Positions 26,713 through 38,745 of a stretch of 64,000 bases of DNA are shown piece by piece. Source of the DNA: Diphasiastrum complanatum (lineage: Eukaryota; Streptophyta; Lycopodiopsida; Lycopodiales; Lycopodiaceae). Position 1 is the stretch's first letter; each line of letters begins with the position of its first letter. The stretch covers positions 7,315,768-7,379,767 of the forward strand of contig CM055109.1 of the NCBI GenBank assembly GCA_029204225.1, in the 5' to 3' direction. The position numbers and the translations under genes were made by a program. The notes below the pieces were generated by a model, which was not told the DNA's origin, made no database searches, and saw nothing but the letters and a program-made list of their open reading frames with translations.

Positions 26713-27540
26713 CTATGCACGATGAAGTTGATTGCCTGGAACTTTGTGGTTGAATTTGCACGTCTCATTTTTTGTGTCGGGTACTATCCTTGACATAACT
26801 TTAGATGTAAGCAAGAAAACCCAACAAAACCTTGAGTAATCAGCAATAAATGTAACAAACATGGGGGCACCTACATTAGTCTTTGTACTTGCAAAGTGTA
26901 CATCCAAGTAAATCAACTCAAGTGGGTGAGTTGACTTTGTGATGGAGATTGCGAATGCTCTCTTGTGTGCTTTGGAAAAAGCACATGCTTCACATACCTT
27001 CTCCTCTCTTGCTAAGGATCTTGGAAGGCCTAAGGCAAAAGCTCAGGCCTTGCATATGACCTCCATTGAGCTTGAGTTGATGTGGCCAAGCCTTTTGTGC
27101 CACAAATCAAAGTTGGAAATCTTGCTCTCCTCGGTTATCATCACAATGTTAGTGTCCACATAGGCATCTAGTTCGAATTGTCTACCAAATCTTATGCCTC
27201 TAACAATGGTCTTGCCATCCTTCTTGATTTACATGCATTTGTGGTGAACTCCACAAGAAATCCATTCTCAAGAAATTGGCTTACACTCAGTAAATTCTTA
27301 GTGATGTTAGGAATGTAAAATACACCTATCTTGATCTTCTTTGAAGATCCCAAGCATAAAGGTATTGATCCTACTCCTACCTTATAAGCACAATCATTTG
27401 TTGTAAAAATGGACTTGATAGGACCATCATAAATTGAGAAAGCCAAGAAATCTCCAGAACCTGTCCATTTCGATTTGCAGCAAGTAGAAGTAGGAATCAT
27501 GGTTTGTTCAACTGATTTACATGCTGATTTCTTAGTTGAG
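26713..27540 (-). pseudogene. Copia protease to integrase fragment
   Basis: Read on the minus strand: a protease-like end (27500-27192) with VFYIPNITKNLLSVSQFLEN, the standard copia protease C-terminus; then a GAG-pre-integrase region (27190-26930) broken by stops; then the integrase start (26916-26713) with LIYLDVHFAST and FVTFIADYSRFCWVFLLTSK, where the Asp of ADYSR is the first integrase catalytic acid. The usual D(S/T)GA protease active site cannot be seen upstream. Truncated at both ends. Confidence 0.8.
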
Positions 27541-28185
27541 AACGCTTTGGTTACATGCTTGGGATAGAATGCATGTGATACGGTTTAAGAGTGACATCTC
27601 TGGATTGCCCTCTGATAGGCAGGACTTTACTACAACGAAGATCAGTCCCTTTTTGCCTGGTTTCGGCATTAAAACAAGAAAGTTATAACTTCAAGAAATG
27701 CCCAAACGAGACTGGTAACAGGCAAGAAACAGTTCTGTAACTAGACAAACATAAAAGAAGTAGCAAACAAATTCTCCAGATAGAGTTGTAAACATTTGAC
27801 GCCAGTTGCTACTTGAACCAATACATTCTAAATTTGTAACTGCTGCAATACTGCCCACGCTCAGATTCTTGTCCAAAATCTCTCCATCTTTGAACACCTA
27901 TGAGTTCTACAGAGAATGTGACACTCTGTATCTTGCCACATTGTTGGTCTTCCATGTTCCTAACACTACAGTCTGATCAGCCACTACTATTGGCAATGCT
28001 CTGTAGCAACCTACAAAGCAACACTCAACTTGCAAAGCTACACTCCACCTGCAAATGACACAAACACCACCTCCACTCCTTGCACACTCTCCAACACCTG
28101 CAAGTTCAAAACAACCTGCAAAAACAAAAACCGACCTACATCAGACCTCCAAAAGACTTGCAGCCGACCTCCACATCGTCTACAC
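27541..28185. other. Left flank of the full-length copia insertion
   Basis: From about 27990 the DNA is rich in CCTGCA and CTCCA motifs. The same character resumes at 34856, showing that 28186-34850 split one continuous segment. No gene is recognised. Confidence 0.55.
28181..28185. repeat. Target-site duplication, left
   Basis: TACAC immediately before the 5' LTR, identical to 34851-34855 after the 3' LTR. Confidence 0.9.
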
Positions 28186-29209
28186 TGTTGGAGTTTAATC
28201 TTACTCCTACTCATCCCAACAGCCCTTCTTCCTTATCTAAATTTTACTCTCTCAAATGTAACCTACATAAAACATGAACTGTCGCTACAATCTGGTTTTT
28301 ACTCGCATTTTTTGCATAGCCGAATAACTTGACATTGTGTCTTTACACTAAGTTTCTGACAGGCGACACCTGCCTGACACTATGCCGAAGGTGTCTTCCA
28401 AAAGCCGAAGGTATGCCGAAGGTCTCTTCTAAATGCCGAAGTTATCTTCCAAACGCCGAAGGCGTCTTACAAATCCTGAAGGCTGCCCTCAGGCTAAGGC
28501 AATGACCAAAAGGCCAAGGAGTGTCGCATTTCCAGTCTGCAGAATTATACGGATCCTCGCTATCAGACCGAAAAGTCTCCATCAACGTACTGATCCACTG
28601 ATCAGATTAATGATTGTAATCAATCTTGTAATTGTAAAGTTAAGTTAGTACAAGATTTTTTAGTTGACATATATATATACAAGTAATTGAGCGATGGAGA
28701 AAGATGGAGATGAAAAGAAGAGGGGTCATTCGTAAGTTCAGATAGCGGAGAATGCCCTTTATCAGTAGCTGACTCCTTAGAGTTAGTAATATATTTCAGA
28801 ACCTTAGCAATTGTTTTGAATCTGTTAGTAGGATCACGCGCTTATCAGCGCAATTGTATTGTGGTCTGATCGTTGTATTTACAACCTGAATATACAGATT
28901 CGCTATTGTTCTACACCTCTGCATTCTTGTTGAATGATAACTCTTGCTCCTCTCACACAAACACTATTAAGAAGAGATTTGCATGGCTGTCTCAGATGAC
29001 TAATTCCTTTTGCAATCTCTCTTTCACGGCAGTCTATGACTCCTACACTGATAATCTGATTCATCACATAAAGAACTGCTCATAACTCCATTCTCTTAGT
29101 AATCCACGACCCTGGTTATAATAATTTCCTTATTTTTCTTCCGATAGTAGTGGTATAAGAGCTGATATCTTATTCCGCCCAAATAGTGATATTAGTGTCT
29201 GCTCCCACA
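28186..29209 (+). repeat. 5' LTR of the full-length copia element
   Basis: 1,024 bp, TGTTGG...CCCACA. Contains GACAGGCGACACCTGCC and several GCCGAAGG motifs also present in the 3' copy, and a related block in the solo LTR at 50701. Confidence 0.92.
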
Positions 29210-29211
29210 TA

Positions 29212-29226
29212 AGTGGTATCAGATCC
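29212..29226 (+). promoter_or_regulatory. Primer-binding site (initiator tRNA-Met type)
   Basis: AGTGGTATCAGATCC lies two bases after the 5' LTR. It is the common copia primer sequence TGGTATCAGAGC with one change. Confidence 0.85.
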
Positions 29227-29312
29227 AAGGTTTATTGGATTGCTAGAGTCTAGGATTTATTCTAACTCTATAGAGCTGTTGTTTCTGTTTGTGTTTCAGC
29301 TATTTGACTGCT

Positions 29313-30090
29313 ATGGAAGGTTCAACCTTAGAGATCCGCTAGATCAATAAATTCAACGGAGATGACTTCCACATGTGGAAGTTCAAGATGATGATGATCC
29401 TTATCGAGAAAGAGCTGTGGGGGTACATAAATGGTTCAATACCCAAGCCAGTAGAACCTGAATGGCTTCCAGCATGGGAAGCAAAGAATGGCAAAGCACT
29501 TGCCATTGTATCTCTGAATCTGAAGGACACTCAGATTTCTCACCTGTCGAACTGCACCGCCTCCAAAGAAGCGTAAGATATCCTTACAAGCATCTACGAG
29601 ATCTCAGATGTGTCCACTCGTCTCTTCTTGAGAAAGAAGATGCTGACACTCAGAATGAGTGAAGACACCTCAGTAACGACCATCTAAACGAGTTCAAATA
29701 GTTGCTAAACCAACTGGTTGCAATAGGATCACCTATATCAGAAGAAGACAATACCATGTCTCTTCTTGCCAGTCTTCCATCCTCTTATGACAATTTAGTG
29801 TTGCTTCTTAGCAACGCTCTTGCGCTATCCCTACAAAAATTGACAGCAAGTCTGTTGTAGGAAGAAGTAAGGAGAAAAAGCTTGTCCACGTCAACGAGTA
29901 CCAAATCCATGGCACTCTACTCAACCAAGCAGCAGTCCAAGAAGAAGAAAGACTTCAAGGACAAGAAGACAAAGGCAGAACAACCAGCAACATCGCAACC
30001 ACAACAACAACATTACAGCCAAACATTGTCCAAGACCAAACTAATTTGCAGGTACTGCAAAAGAACCAAGAGCTTTGTTTATTGCTAGGC
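29313..30090 (+). pseudogene. Copia gag of the full-length element, broken
   Basis: ATG at 29313, then a TAG after eight codons. After it the frame encodes a recognisable copia gag: FNGDDFHMWKFKMMMILIEK, then KALAIVSLNLKDTQISHL and NCTASKEA, another stop, then ISDVSTRLFLRKK. It continues with frameshifts through a Lys-rich stretch to ICRYCKRT, the first half of a zinc knuckle (about 30045-30070). There the sequence jumps straight to GAG-pre-integrase, so the rest of the knuckle and the whole protease are deleted. Confidence 0.8.
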
Positions 30091-30464
30091 GATGTACTAT
30101 TTTAGATGCGAATTCAAAGGAAATCCTCTCTACTTATAGAGAAGGAAACTTGTACATACTGAGTCACGATGTTGCACTTTCTGTGAGTTGTTCAGATGCT
30201 AATTTATGGCATCATAGATTAGGACATCTAAACATGCGTTCAATCTTGTATATGCATCATAACAAAATGGTCAAGGACATGAGTATAAATGCTGTTACCA
30301 TAGCTAATCAATCTGTCTGTGAAAGTTGCTTACTAGGCAAACAACCTAGAACCAGAATTCCAAGAGGATAGGCCAGAAGAGCCAAGTCCATTTTGTCACT
30401 GATACACAATGACTTATGTGGTCCTATGAGCATACCTTCCTTGGATAAGACTCTATATTTTATC
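30075..30464 (+). pseudogene. GAG-pre-integrase and start of integrase
   Basis: Encodes REGNLYILSHDVALSV, LWHHRLGHLNMRSI and CESCLLGKQPR, the zinc-binding HHCC region that precedes copia integrase. A stop at 30369 follows, then the integrase start HNDLCGPMSIPSLDKTLYFI, where the 823-bp insertion cuts in. Confidence 0.85.
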
Positions 30465-31287
30465 ATTAGAGAAACTTTGAGAGCAAAAAGGGCCTTCCAA
30501 AAAGATTCCTTTTATTTTTTTCAGCTTTCTCTAGGCCAATAGAAAAACTCCATGTGTACTTCTACGTAACGTAGAAAATCTGCCCAAAAAAAGTGGGGCA
30601 ATTTTTTTTAAAATGTAACAAATGGCATATTAAAGAAAAAAAAAATTTAAGTAGACCTTGAATTTAGAAAAAATGAGGGGGGGGGGGGGGGGGGGGGGGG
30701 GCGTGTGTGATGCCAAATAGCCCCCTCCCTCCCCCCCTCCCCCTCGATGCTAGCACACCCCTCCACTGGCACATGGGCGCTAGCGCACCCTCTCCCAGCC
30801 ATAGGTGCTCCGAGGGGGAGCCAGCGCGTTGTACTCGGGCCCAAATGCAACTGTGCAGTGCCCCCCCCCCCCGATGCAGCCGTGCTAGCCCGGCCTCCCC
30901 TCCCCTCGTACTGCACGTTGGCTCCCCCTCAGAGCTACGTTGGTTGGGAGGGGGCGCGCTAGTGCCCATGCGCTAACGCACCCCCTACGCTGGCATCAAG
31001 GGGGAGGAGGGAGGGAGGGGCTATTTGGCATCACAGGGGGGCTGTGCCCCGAATGGGCCCAATGTCTCGAAGGGGGTGCGTCCCCTCCCCCCTCCCCCGC
31101 TCTCTCAACAAATTCAAATTAACAAACACACCCTCTCTCTTTTTCTCTTAACAAATTCAAAATTAACAACCCCCCCCCTTCACGGTTCTAAATACTACTG
31201 ATTATACTTGGCTGTCCGAGTTGTAAATGCGGGCAACCTACGTGGCAATTCTTATAGGGCCCTTTTCAAACCAATATTTTTTCTAAT
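30465..31287. mobile_element. 823-bp insertion splitting the copia integrase
   Basis: The integrase reading is interrupted exactly between TLYFI and TFIDDYS. The inserted DNA has loosely matching inverted ends: ATTAGAGAAAC...AAAAAGGGCC on the left and, read on the other strand, ATTAGAAAAAA...GAAAAGGGCC on the right. A clear target duplication is not seen. The centre holds a large GC-rich foldback (30707-31034) and a G run (30677-30701). No transposase is present, so it would be a non-autonomous DNA transposon. Confidence 0.65.
30707..31034. repeat. 328-bp GC-rich foldback (near-complete palindrome)
   Basis: Left arm 30707-30839 and right arm 30901-31034 are complementary over almost their whole length. 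They start at the shared terminal GTGATGCCAAATAGCCCC and its complement, and run through CTAGCGC and GAGGGGGAGCCA to a loop of about 60 nt. Open frames in it are by-products of the GC-rich palindrome. Confidence 0.9.
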
Positions 31288-31288
31288 G

Positions 31289-32319
31289 TACATTCATTGA
31301 TGACTACTCCCTTTTTACCAGAGTAATGTTCATTACTAACAAGTGCGAAGCATTCAATTGCTTCCAGGAATTCAAGCAATATGCTGAGAATCAGACTGGT
31401 CAGAGTATCAAGGCCCTACGGTTTGATTCAAGGGGAGAGTACTTATCAAATGAAATGAAGGACTATCTATCTTCATATGGCGTGCACCATCAGTTCACTA
31501 CAAGTTACACTCCTCAACAAAATGGAGTAGCTGAGCGGAAGAACCGCACACTGTTGGAAGCTGCATGATCCATGAAAGCCAATGCCCATTTACCTCAAAC
31601 ATTCTAGACAGAAGCAATCTCTACGACCTACTATCTACAGAACTACTCTAGCACAAAAGTAGTTGATTCCAAGATACCATTTGAAGCCTACTACGGCTAC
31701 AAACCAAGCTTGAAACACCTACGTGTTTTCGGATGTCTCTGCTATGCACAAGGGCCATCTGATCTGGAAGCTGGACCCAGTAAGCTGTAAGAAAATCTTC
31801 ATCGGCTACTCAACATCACATAAAGCATATCGTGTCTATGATGTTGATTCAGGTCAGATCTCAGTCAGCCGTGATGTTGTCTTTCTTGAAGACAAGTATC
31901 ACGATTTCAAGCAGAAGCAACCGATACAAAAGTATGCCATAGCAGCTCCACCATCCATCGTTAGGCAATGGACTACGATTGTTCAGACAAAGGAGTTTGT
32001 CTCAACAGCTCCACTTACCATCGATGGGCTCAGACCCACGATTGTTCAACCACAAGATGCAACCATTCACCAAGGAGAATCATCCACTCAAGCACATGCA
32101 GTTCGAAGGTCTGCAAGACAACGACAACAACCTGATCATTTTATTCCTCAAGCGTTCATCAATCACGATGAACTTGCCACAGTTGCAGAAGCTCTGTCAA
32201 TGTCTGATGCTGACAATTGGAAGGCTGCCATGGATGCTGAGTATCAGTCTCTAATGAAGAACAAGACCTGGAGTCCTGTCAATCCTCGTACTGGTGTAAA
32301 ACCAATTGACTCCAAGTAG
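31289..32319 (+). pseudogene. Copia integrase, main part
   Basis: Resumes as TFIDDYSLFTRVMFITNKCE. It continues KALRFDSRGEYLSNEMKDYL (second acidic residue), then TPQQNGVAERKNRTLLEAA (third catalytic position, Glu) and a TGA at 31566. The C-terminal region follows at 31723-32319: FIGYSTSHKAYRVYDVDSGQ, SRDVVFLEDKYHDF and the start of the reverse transcriptase segment (DNWKAAMDAEYQSLMKNKTW). Confidence 0.9.
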
Positions 32320-33000
32320 ATCTTTAAGCTAAAGCTTAAACCAGATGGATCCATATCCAAATGGAAAGCTAGACTAGTGGTTAAAGGCTTTGAACAAGTA
32401 TATGGAATAGACTACACTGAGACCTTTAGTCCAGTGGTAATTCATCAGTCTATTCGTACCTTGCTGGCTATAGCTACTGTAGAAGATCTGGACATTCACC
32501 AGATGGATGTCCAGACGACATTCCTACACAGATTTATATAAGAAGATATATTCATCTATCAACCAGAAGGTTATATCCTTCAAGGCAAGGAGCATCTGGT
32601 ATGTAAATTGCACAAGGCTTTATATGGTCTTAAGCAAGGTCCTAGGGCCTGGTATGATAGAATCAATCACTTCTTGTTGTAGCACAATTTTACTTCTTGC
32701 TCCGCAAACTGCAATGTATATCTATGGCATAAAGGGTCAAGCTATGTCATAGTAGCATTATACGTTGATGCTTAATTATCAGCAATTCAAATCAGTTATT
32801 ACAGGAAACCAAATCTCTGCTTTCATCAAAGTTTGAGATGACTGATTTAGGCCCAGTCCATTACCTTCTTGGTATGGAGATCAGCAGAGATCGCGCAGGT
32901 AGAAGGATAACTATAAGCCAAAAATCCTATTTGACCAATGTACTTCGCAGATATGGCATGGAGGATTGCAAGCAAATAGACACACCTATGGATCTAGGAG
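32320..33000 (+). pseudogene. Copia reverse transcriptase, broken
   Basis: Recognisable motifs include [38 protein letters not shown] and HKALYGLKQGPRAWYD, then the degraded YVDD region near 32761-32775 (TACGTTGATGCTTAA, where the catalytic YVDD is lost). The region ends at MTDLGPVHYLLGMEISRDRA. Stops occur at 32320 and 32538 and the frame shifts repeatedly. Confidence 0.88.
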
Positions 33001-33670
33001 CTAAGTTGTCCAAAGACATGTGTCCCAAAACTCAAGCAGATCAGCAAGAAATGTGCAGGTATCCTTATAAGTCTATCATAGGATCTATTATATATTCTAT
33101 GATCTGCACACGACTTGATCTAGCATATGCAGTAAGCACACTGTCTCAGTACATGTCCAATCCAGGCCTACAGCACTGGAAAGCTCTGCAAAGAGTACTG
33201 AGGTACATTCAAGCTACAAAGCACTATGCTTTGAGCTATAACAGCAATACAAAAGCTGCACTCACATTGACCACTTATTTAGATTCAAATTGGGTAGGAG
33301 ACGTGGATACCAGAAAATCACATCAGGCTACATTTGTTTCCTTGTAGGAGGACCCATCTCATGGAACAACAGAAAGCAAAAATGCATTTCTCTGTCGTCC
33401 ACAGAATTAGAATATGTTGCAGCTACATCAGCAATGAAGGAAATAATCTGGCTAAGAAGGCTATTGCAAGATTTGTGATTCTCACATATCAGTTCAACAA
33501 TACTCCAGTGCGACAATCAGAGCTGCATAGCTCTCTCTCTGAACCCACGGACTCATAATAGAACTAAGTATATAGAAGTTCAATTCCATTTTCTTAGAGA
33601 GAAAGTTCAGAATCAAGATGTTGTTCTAAGTTACTGTCATACAAACAATATGTTGGTTGATTTTTGACAA
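33001..33670 (+). pseudogene. Copia RNase H, broken
   Basis: Encodes SIIGSIIYSMICTRLDLAYA, then STLSQYMSNPGLQHWKALQR and LDSNWVGDVDTRKS. After a frameshift it reads GGPISWNNRKQKCISLSSTE and LEYVAATSAMKEIIWLRRLL. The end (33480-33670) is frame-disturbed before the purine tract at 33751-33760. Confidence 0.88.
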
Positions 33671-33760
33671 AGCCATTGTCTAGAGATAAACACTCTACTT
33701 TAGTAGGTATGTTAAAACTCAATTGCAGATCAGATTCATAGCAGTTAGCTTAAGGGGGAG

Positions 33761-34850
33761 TGTTGGAGTCTAATCTTACTCCTACTCATCCCAACAACCC
33801 TTCTTCCTTATCTAAATTTTACTCTCTCAAATGTAACTTGAAAAAAACATGAACTCTCGCTACAATCTGGTTTTTACTCGCATTTTTTGCATAGCCGAAA
33901 AATCCAAAAAACTCGACACTGTGTTTTTACACTAAGTTTTTGACAGGCGACACCTGCCCGACACTATGCCGAAGGTGTCTTCCAAATGCTGAAGGTCTCT
34001 TCTAAACGCCGAAGGCGTCTTACAAATCCTGAAGGCTGCCCTCAGGCTAAGGCAACAACCAAAAGGCCAAGGAGTGTCACATTTCCAGTCTGCAAAATTA
34101 TACGGATTCTTGCTATCAGACCAAAAAGTCTTCACGCTCCATCAACGTACTGATCCACTGATTAGATTAGCGGTTGTAATCAATCTTGTGATTGTAAAGT
34201 TAAGTTAGTACAAGATTTTTCAGCTGATATGTATAATACAAGTAATTGAGCAATGGAGAAAGATGGAGATGAAAAGAAGAGGGATCATTCGTAAGCTCAG
34301 ATAGCGGAGAATGCCCTTTATCAATAGCTGACTCCGTAGAGTTAGTAATATATATAGAGAGAGAGAACTATTTTTGATCCTTAGCAATTGTCTTGAATCT
34401 GTTAGTAGGATCACGCGCTTATCAGTGCAATTGTGGTCTGATCGTTGTATTTACAACTTGAATATACAGATTCGCTATTGTTCTACACCTTTGCATTCTT
34501 ATTGAATGATAACTCTCGCTCCTCTCACACAAACACTATTAAGAAGAGATTTGTATGGCTGTCTTTGATGCCTAAATTAATTCTACACTCTCTTCATATC
34601 AGGATATCAGTATTAGAAGATTGCATGGCTATCTCAAATGCCTAATTTCTTTGCAATCTCTCTTTCATGGCAGTCTATGACTCCTACAGTGATAATCTAA
34701 TTCCTCACATAAAGAACTACTCGTAACTCCATTCTCTTAGTAATCCATGGCCCTGGTTATAATAATTTTCTTATTTTTCTTTTGATAGAAGTAATATCAG
34801 AGTTGATATCTTATTCTACCCGTAGAGTGATATCAGTGTCTGATCCCACA
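33761..34850 (+). repeat. 3' LTR of the full-length copia element
   Basis: 1,090 bp, same ends as the 5' LTR. Extra sequence near 34350-34375 (TATATAGAGAGAGAG) and near 34565-34640 explains the length difference. Confidence 0.92.
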
Positions 34851-34855
34851 TACAC
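34851..34855. repeat. Target-site duplication, right
   Basis: TACAC, identical to 28181-28185. Confidence 0.9.
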
Positions 34856-35503
34856 GACCTCCAAACAACAACCGCCCTGCACCCCACTACCCTGCACACA
34901 AACTAACCAGACCCTCATCCAAACACCAGAATTACACCTACACAACAAGTCTCCATAATACCTGCACACAACTTGAAGATCTTCACACTACACCTCCTTT
35001 GGACTTGCAAAAAAAAAACAAAAGACAAAAAAACCCTGCAAACATACTCCACATCCACCCACACACCTCCTTATCTGATCGCTAACTGAACAGGCATGCA
35101 CACACTCCCTATAGGCCTTGCAAGCACACAACACCTGCCCACAGATCCTCATGCTCCTACACCACTCCCGATTTGCACTACACCTACAAACCACCTTCCT
35201 TGGAATGCATAGCTCATTGACAACACCATGGAATGGGTCGCTCTCTGACAACATTGTACTACTTGCCACTCTGGAATCGATGGCTCACGAACTGAACTCC
35301 AAACATCCTTCTCTAATAGAGCCGCACCTGCAGAAGCCACACCCATTTCCCTTGCTGACCAACACCCTTGTTTCAGCCTCCCCTCATGCTGCACTCTCAA
35401 CCGGATACCTGCTAAAAAAAACTCCACCGAGGCCCACTCTTCTTCCTCGACCGAATAGGCCCGTTTTTCCTCCTCAACCGGATAGGCCCCCCCTCTTCCT
35501 TAG
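34856..35503. other. Right flank of the copia insertion, CCTGCA-rich
   Basis: Continues the sequence type found left of 28186. Dense in ACACCTGC, CTCCA and CCTACAC. It may be the LTR or leader of the gag-bearing element that follows at 35504; no gene is recognised. Confidence 0.45.
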
Positions 35504-36320
35504 CAAGGTCAAGATGGGAAAAAGAGGGAGGGTCAGGGACTATATTGAGCGGGTCAAACATCTATGATCCGAATGTAGTGCAGCTCTAACTCATGATCAT
35601 GCGGTGATCATGTGGTTCCTTGCAAGGTTACCACGTAGTATCAGAAGAGAACTGAAACGGCAGGAGCAGTATGCTACTTTGCAAGAAGCTATGGAGGATG
35701 CCATCAGGAAAGAGGATGAGGGATCGGACGACGAATATCTAACCATCCATACTCCTACTCCCTCAATAGCGTCATCATCTTCAAATACTTTCACTCTATC
35801 CACAGAACTGTTGTTGGAACAAATGACAAAACTACACAAACAATAGATGGAGCGACTTATGGCACGGTTTGATTAGAAATTGAAAGCCTTACGAGGAACT
35901 GTAGCAACAATGTCCAATCTACCATAATAGAACCAGCTACAATATCCCCGCCATGAAAATGTATGGTGTTCAGTATGCACACAAAATCATATAGCGAATG
36001 AGTGTCCAGTCCTAAAGCAAAATCTGAGACTGACACAGAGATTTTGCCATTTGTGCAACGCAACATCGCACGAGACGGCCTTTTGCTCATTTAACCCCCA
36101 GATTGTCCAACAGAAGAGGAGTCCTTATCAGTCTTCTTATCCATATTATCAAGGGGCACCAAATGCGGCACCGAGGTACGGTGCGCTGAATAATCAACAG
36201 CGCATGGCCTTACCAGCACCGCCAGGGCTAGCTAATCAACAAGTGGCCCACGTAAATGTCCCCCCCCCCCCCCCCCTCAAATGTGCAGCATCCTCACAAA
36301 CATTGAGGATTGAACTTTGA
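35504..36320 (+). pseudogene. Retrotransposon gag with two zinc knuckles
   Basis: Reads as a gypsy-type gag in one frame with a few stops: YIERVKHL, then IMWFLARLPRSIRRELKRQE and YATLQEAMEDAIRKEDEGSD, an acidic and Ser-rich stretch, then two knuckles. The first is CSVCTQNHIANEC (35971-36009, one spacer residue short). The second is CHLCNATSHETAFC (36040-36081, perfect CX2CX4HX4C). A Pro/Gln/Tyr-rich tail follows, including a C run near 36260. The knuckles bind retroelement RNA. Pol is absent downstream. Confidence 0.75.
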
Positions 36321-36840
36321 CATAAATATTTTCTCATAAACATTCATCATTCCAAAATGGATCTCAAACATTTGAAAAAGATATTTCTTTTAATATAATA
36401 CATTGTGTGTACAAGGAATATCTTCAATTTGGGGCATTCTGCAATCTCGCATATAATATTGCGTCGAATTCGATCTGTTGCCTCCTTTGAAAGCGATGCC
36501 ATCGAAGATTTCTTCTGTTTCTTTTCTAGGAATGATGTCTCTTAATAGTTTTGCATCGAGTCGTACAAATGAACCTTGTAAGTAAAGACTCTGCATTGCG
36601 TCGAGTACCTTGACAATAAATATGCCCATTCCTTCTAGAGAATGTGTCATATAGCGACGATGATCCTTGTGCCCTCTTTTGGCTTTGATATTGCACACAA
36701 TATTTTCATAATATACAACATAATTTGCTTCCCAATCTATATACAGTTTCCTCATATCTGGATACGATTCGTCGATGTTGTGGAGCAAATTTTGTCTATC
36801 AAAATTTCCAAAATTGGGGACTTCGGTCGGTTGGAATAAG
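36321..36840 (-). other. Unrecognised 132-residue open frame (36390-36788)
   Basis: The minus-strand frame 36788-36390 has balanced composition, unlike its low-complexity surroundings: LYIDWEANYVVYYENIVCN, HRRYMTHSLEGMGIFIVKVL, LLRDIIPRKETEEIFDGIAF. It lacks repeats or membrane segments. I do not recognise the family. It may be an exon or a captured fragment next to a retrotransposon LTR. Confidence 0.3.
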
Positions 36841-36899
36841 TCGAACTGACTGTGCTTTCTCCAATTGTCTCTCTATCCTTTGTAATAATCATAGAATTC

Positions 36900-37680
<781 letters not shown>

Positions 37681-37989
37681 TGCCCCCACTGCAAAATTGG
37701 TGACAATTCCTTGGCACCTACGTATGTCTTCGGCGTTGGCATGCTTGGCAATGTGGGACCGTGGCGAAGGAAGGTGAAAAGGGATATAGACAAGAGGGGG
37801 TGAGAATCGGCAAAAAGTGAGGGAAAAAAAATTTGCAACAAAATTTAGCTTTAGAGGGGGAAACAAAGAAAGTGTATATACAATTGATTCAGAAAATAAA
37901 AGAAAAATAAGAAAGATAAAATGAAACGAACGGTGAAAAAAAAAAAAAGTGAGTCCTTGGATGCTTTTGTGGACTTATTTTTCTTTAGT

Positions 37990-38745
37990 TTTTCTTTTCT
38001 TCAAATACTTTTTTTTTTAAAAGTAAGATACAGATGATTGACACATGCTTCATGGAGCCTGTTCGAGTTGCTTGCCCTTTTGATCTTCGGCATCTCGGAT
38101 CTGACAGTGGGTTTGAACAACCACGCAGACGAATGGGGACCACAATGAGCTGCGCATGTTGGATTGCGAACGGATGCGCATGAACGTCGGGTGCATATTT
38201 TCCACAAAACCTATCGTATACCGTTACAGTGATCATAGGAAGAAGATTGTTGATTATCACTACCTATGCTCGAAGACTTTGTATTCATCTTGTCGAATCT
38301 GGGCATGTTCTTGCTTTCTCTTGATCATTGTTTCCTTCTCCTTCGTCCCTCATCAGTCTCTCATCAACGACAAGACTGATTGTTTTGTGGAATGTCATAT
38401 CTGGTAGACTCAATATGAGCATTCTCAATGGCTGATAGGATGCAGGTAGAGATTTCATGAAGTACATCAGTTGTTGTGGTGCTGGGACCTGGTGTTCCTG
38501 ACCTGATGCAGCAATTTGAGCGAATATCATTCTAATCTTCTCAACGTGCTGATCTAATTGGTTGCCATCCCATCGAATGGATTGCAACTGATTGTGAAGA
38601 TGCATCACTGAAGCTACAGTCCTCACTTCGTACTTCTGTTTTAGTCTTTCCCATGCTGCATGGCTGCTTTCGCAATCTTCAATCTGCATGGGCCAGTATT
38701 TAGGAATACTTTCAAAATATGATTCTTTAACGCAAGTGCAAGATT
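37990..38745 (-). pseudogene. Copia gag, fused to a cut gypsy integrase
   Basis: Minus-strand frame with a copia gag core: MQIEDCESSHAAWERLKQKY, then SVMHLHNQLQSIRWDGNQLD and IRMIFAQIAASGQ, then MKSLPASYQPLRMLILSL. It then runs into a degraded zinc-knuckle region (FCGKYAPDVHAH, about 38215-38180). The first ~100 gag residues are missing because the frame begins inside a gypsy integrase. No pol follows: the next recognisable signal is the purine tract and LTR at 37692-37680, so this copia has gag only or a deletion from gag to the 3' end. Confidence 0.8.

Larger units (their letters stand above)
28186..34850 (+). mobile_element. Full-length Ty1/copia retrotransposon, defective
   Basis: A 6,665-bp element with two LTRs (28186-29209 and 33761-34850), each starting TGTTGGAGT and ending CCCACA, flanked by the 5-bp duplication TACAC. 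An initiator-Met-type primer site follows the 5' LTR, and a purine tract (AAGGGGGAG) precedes the 3' LTR. The body reads gag, GAG-pre-integrase, integrase, reverse transcriptase, RNase H in copia order. It is dead: there is a TAG in codon 9 of gag, no protease, an 823-bp insertion inside integrase and many stops. The LTRs differ by substitutions and indels (1,024 versus 1,090 bp), so the insertion is old. Confidence 0.95.

Noticed and set aside
30647-31122. Five overlapping GC-rich open frames of 60-101 codons
   Set aside because: All lie in the palindromic foldback, occur on both strands and are low complexity, so they are by-products of composition.
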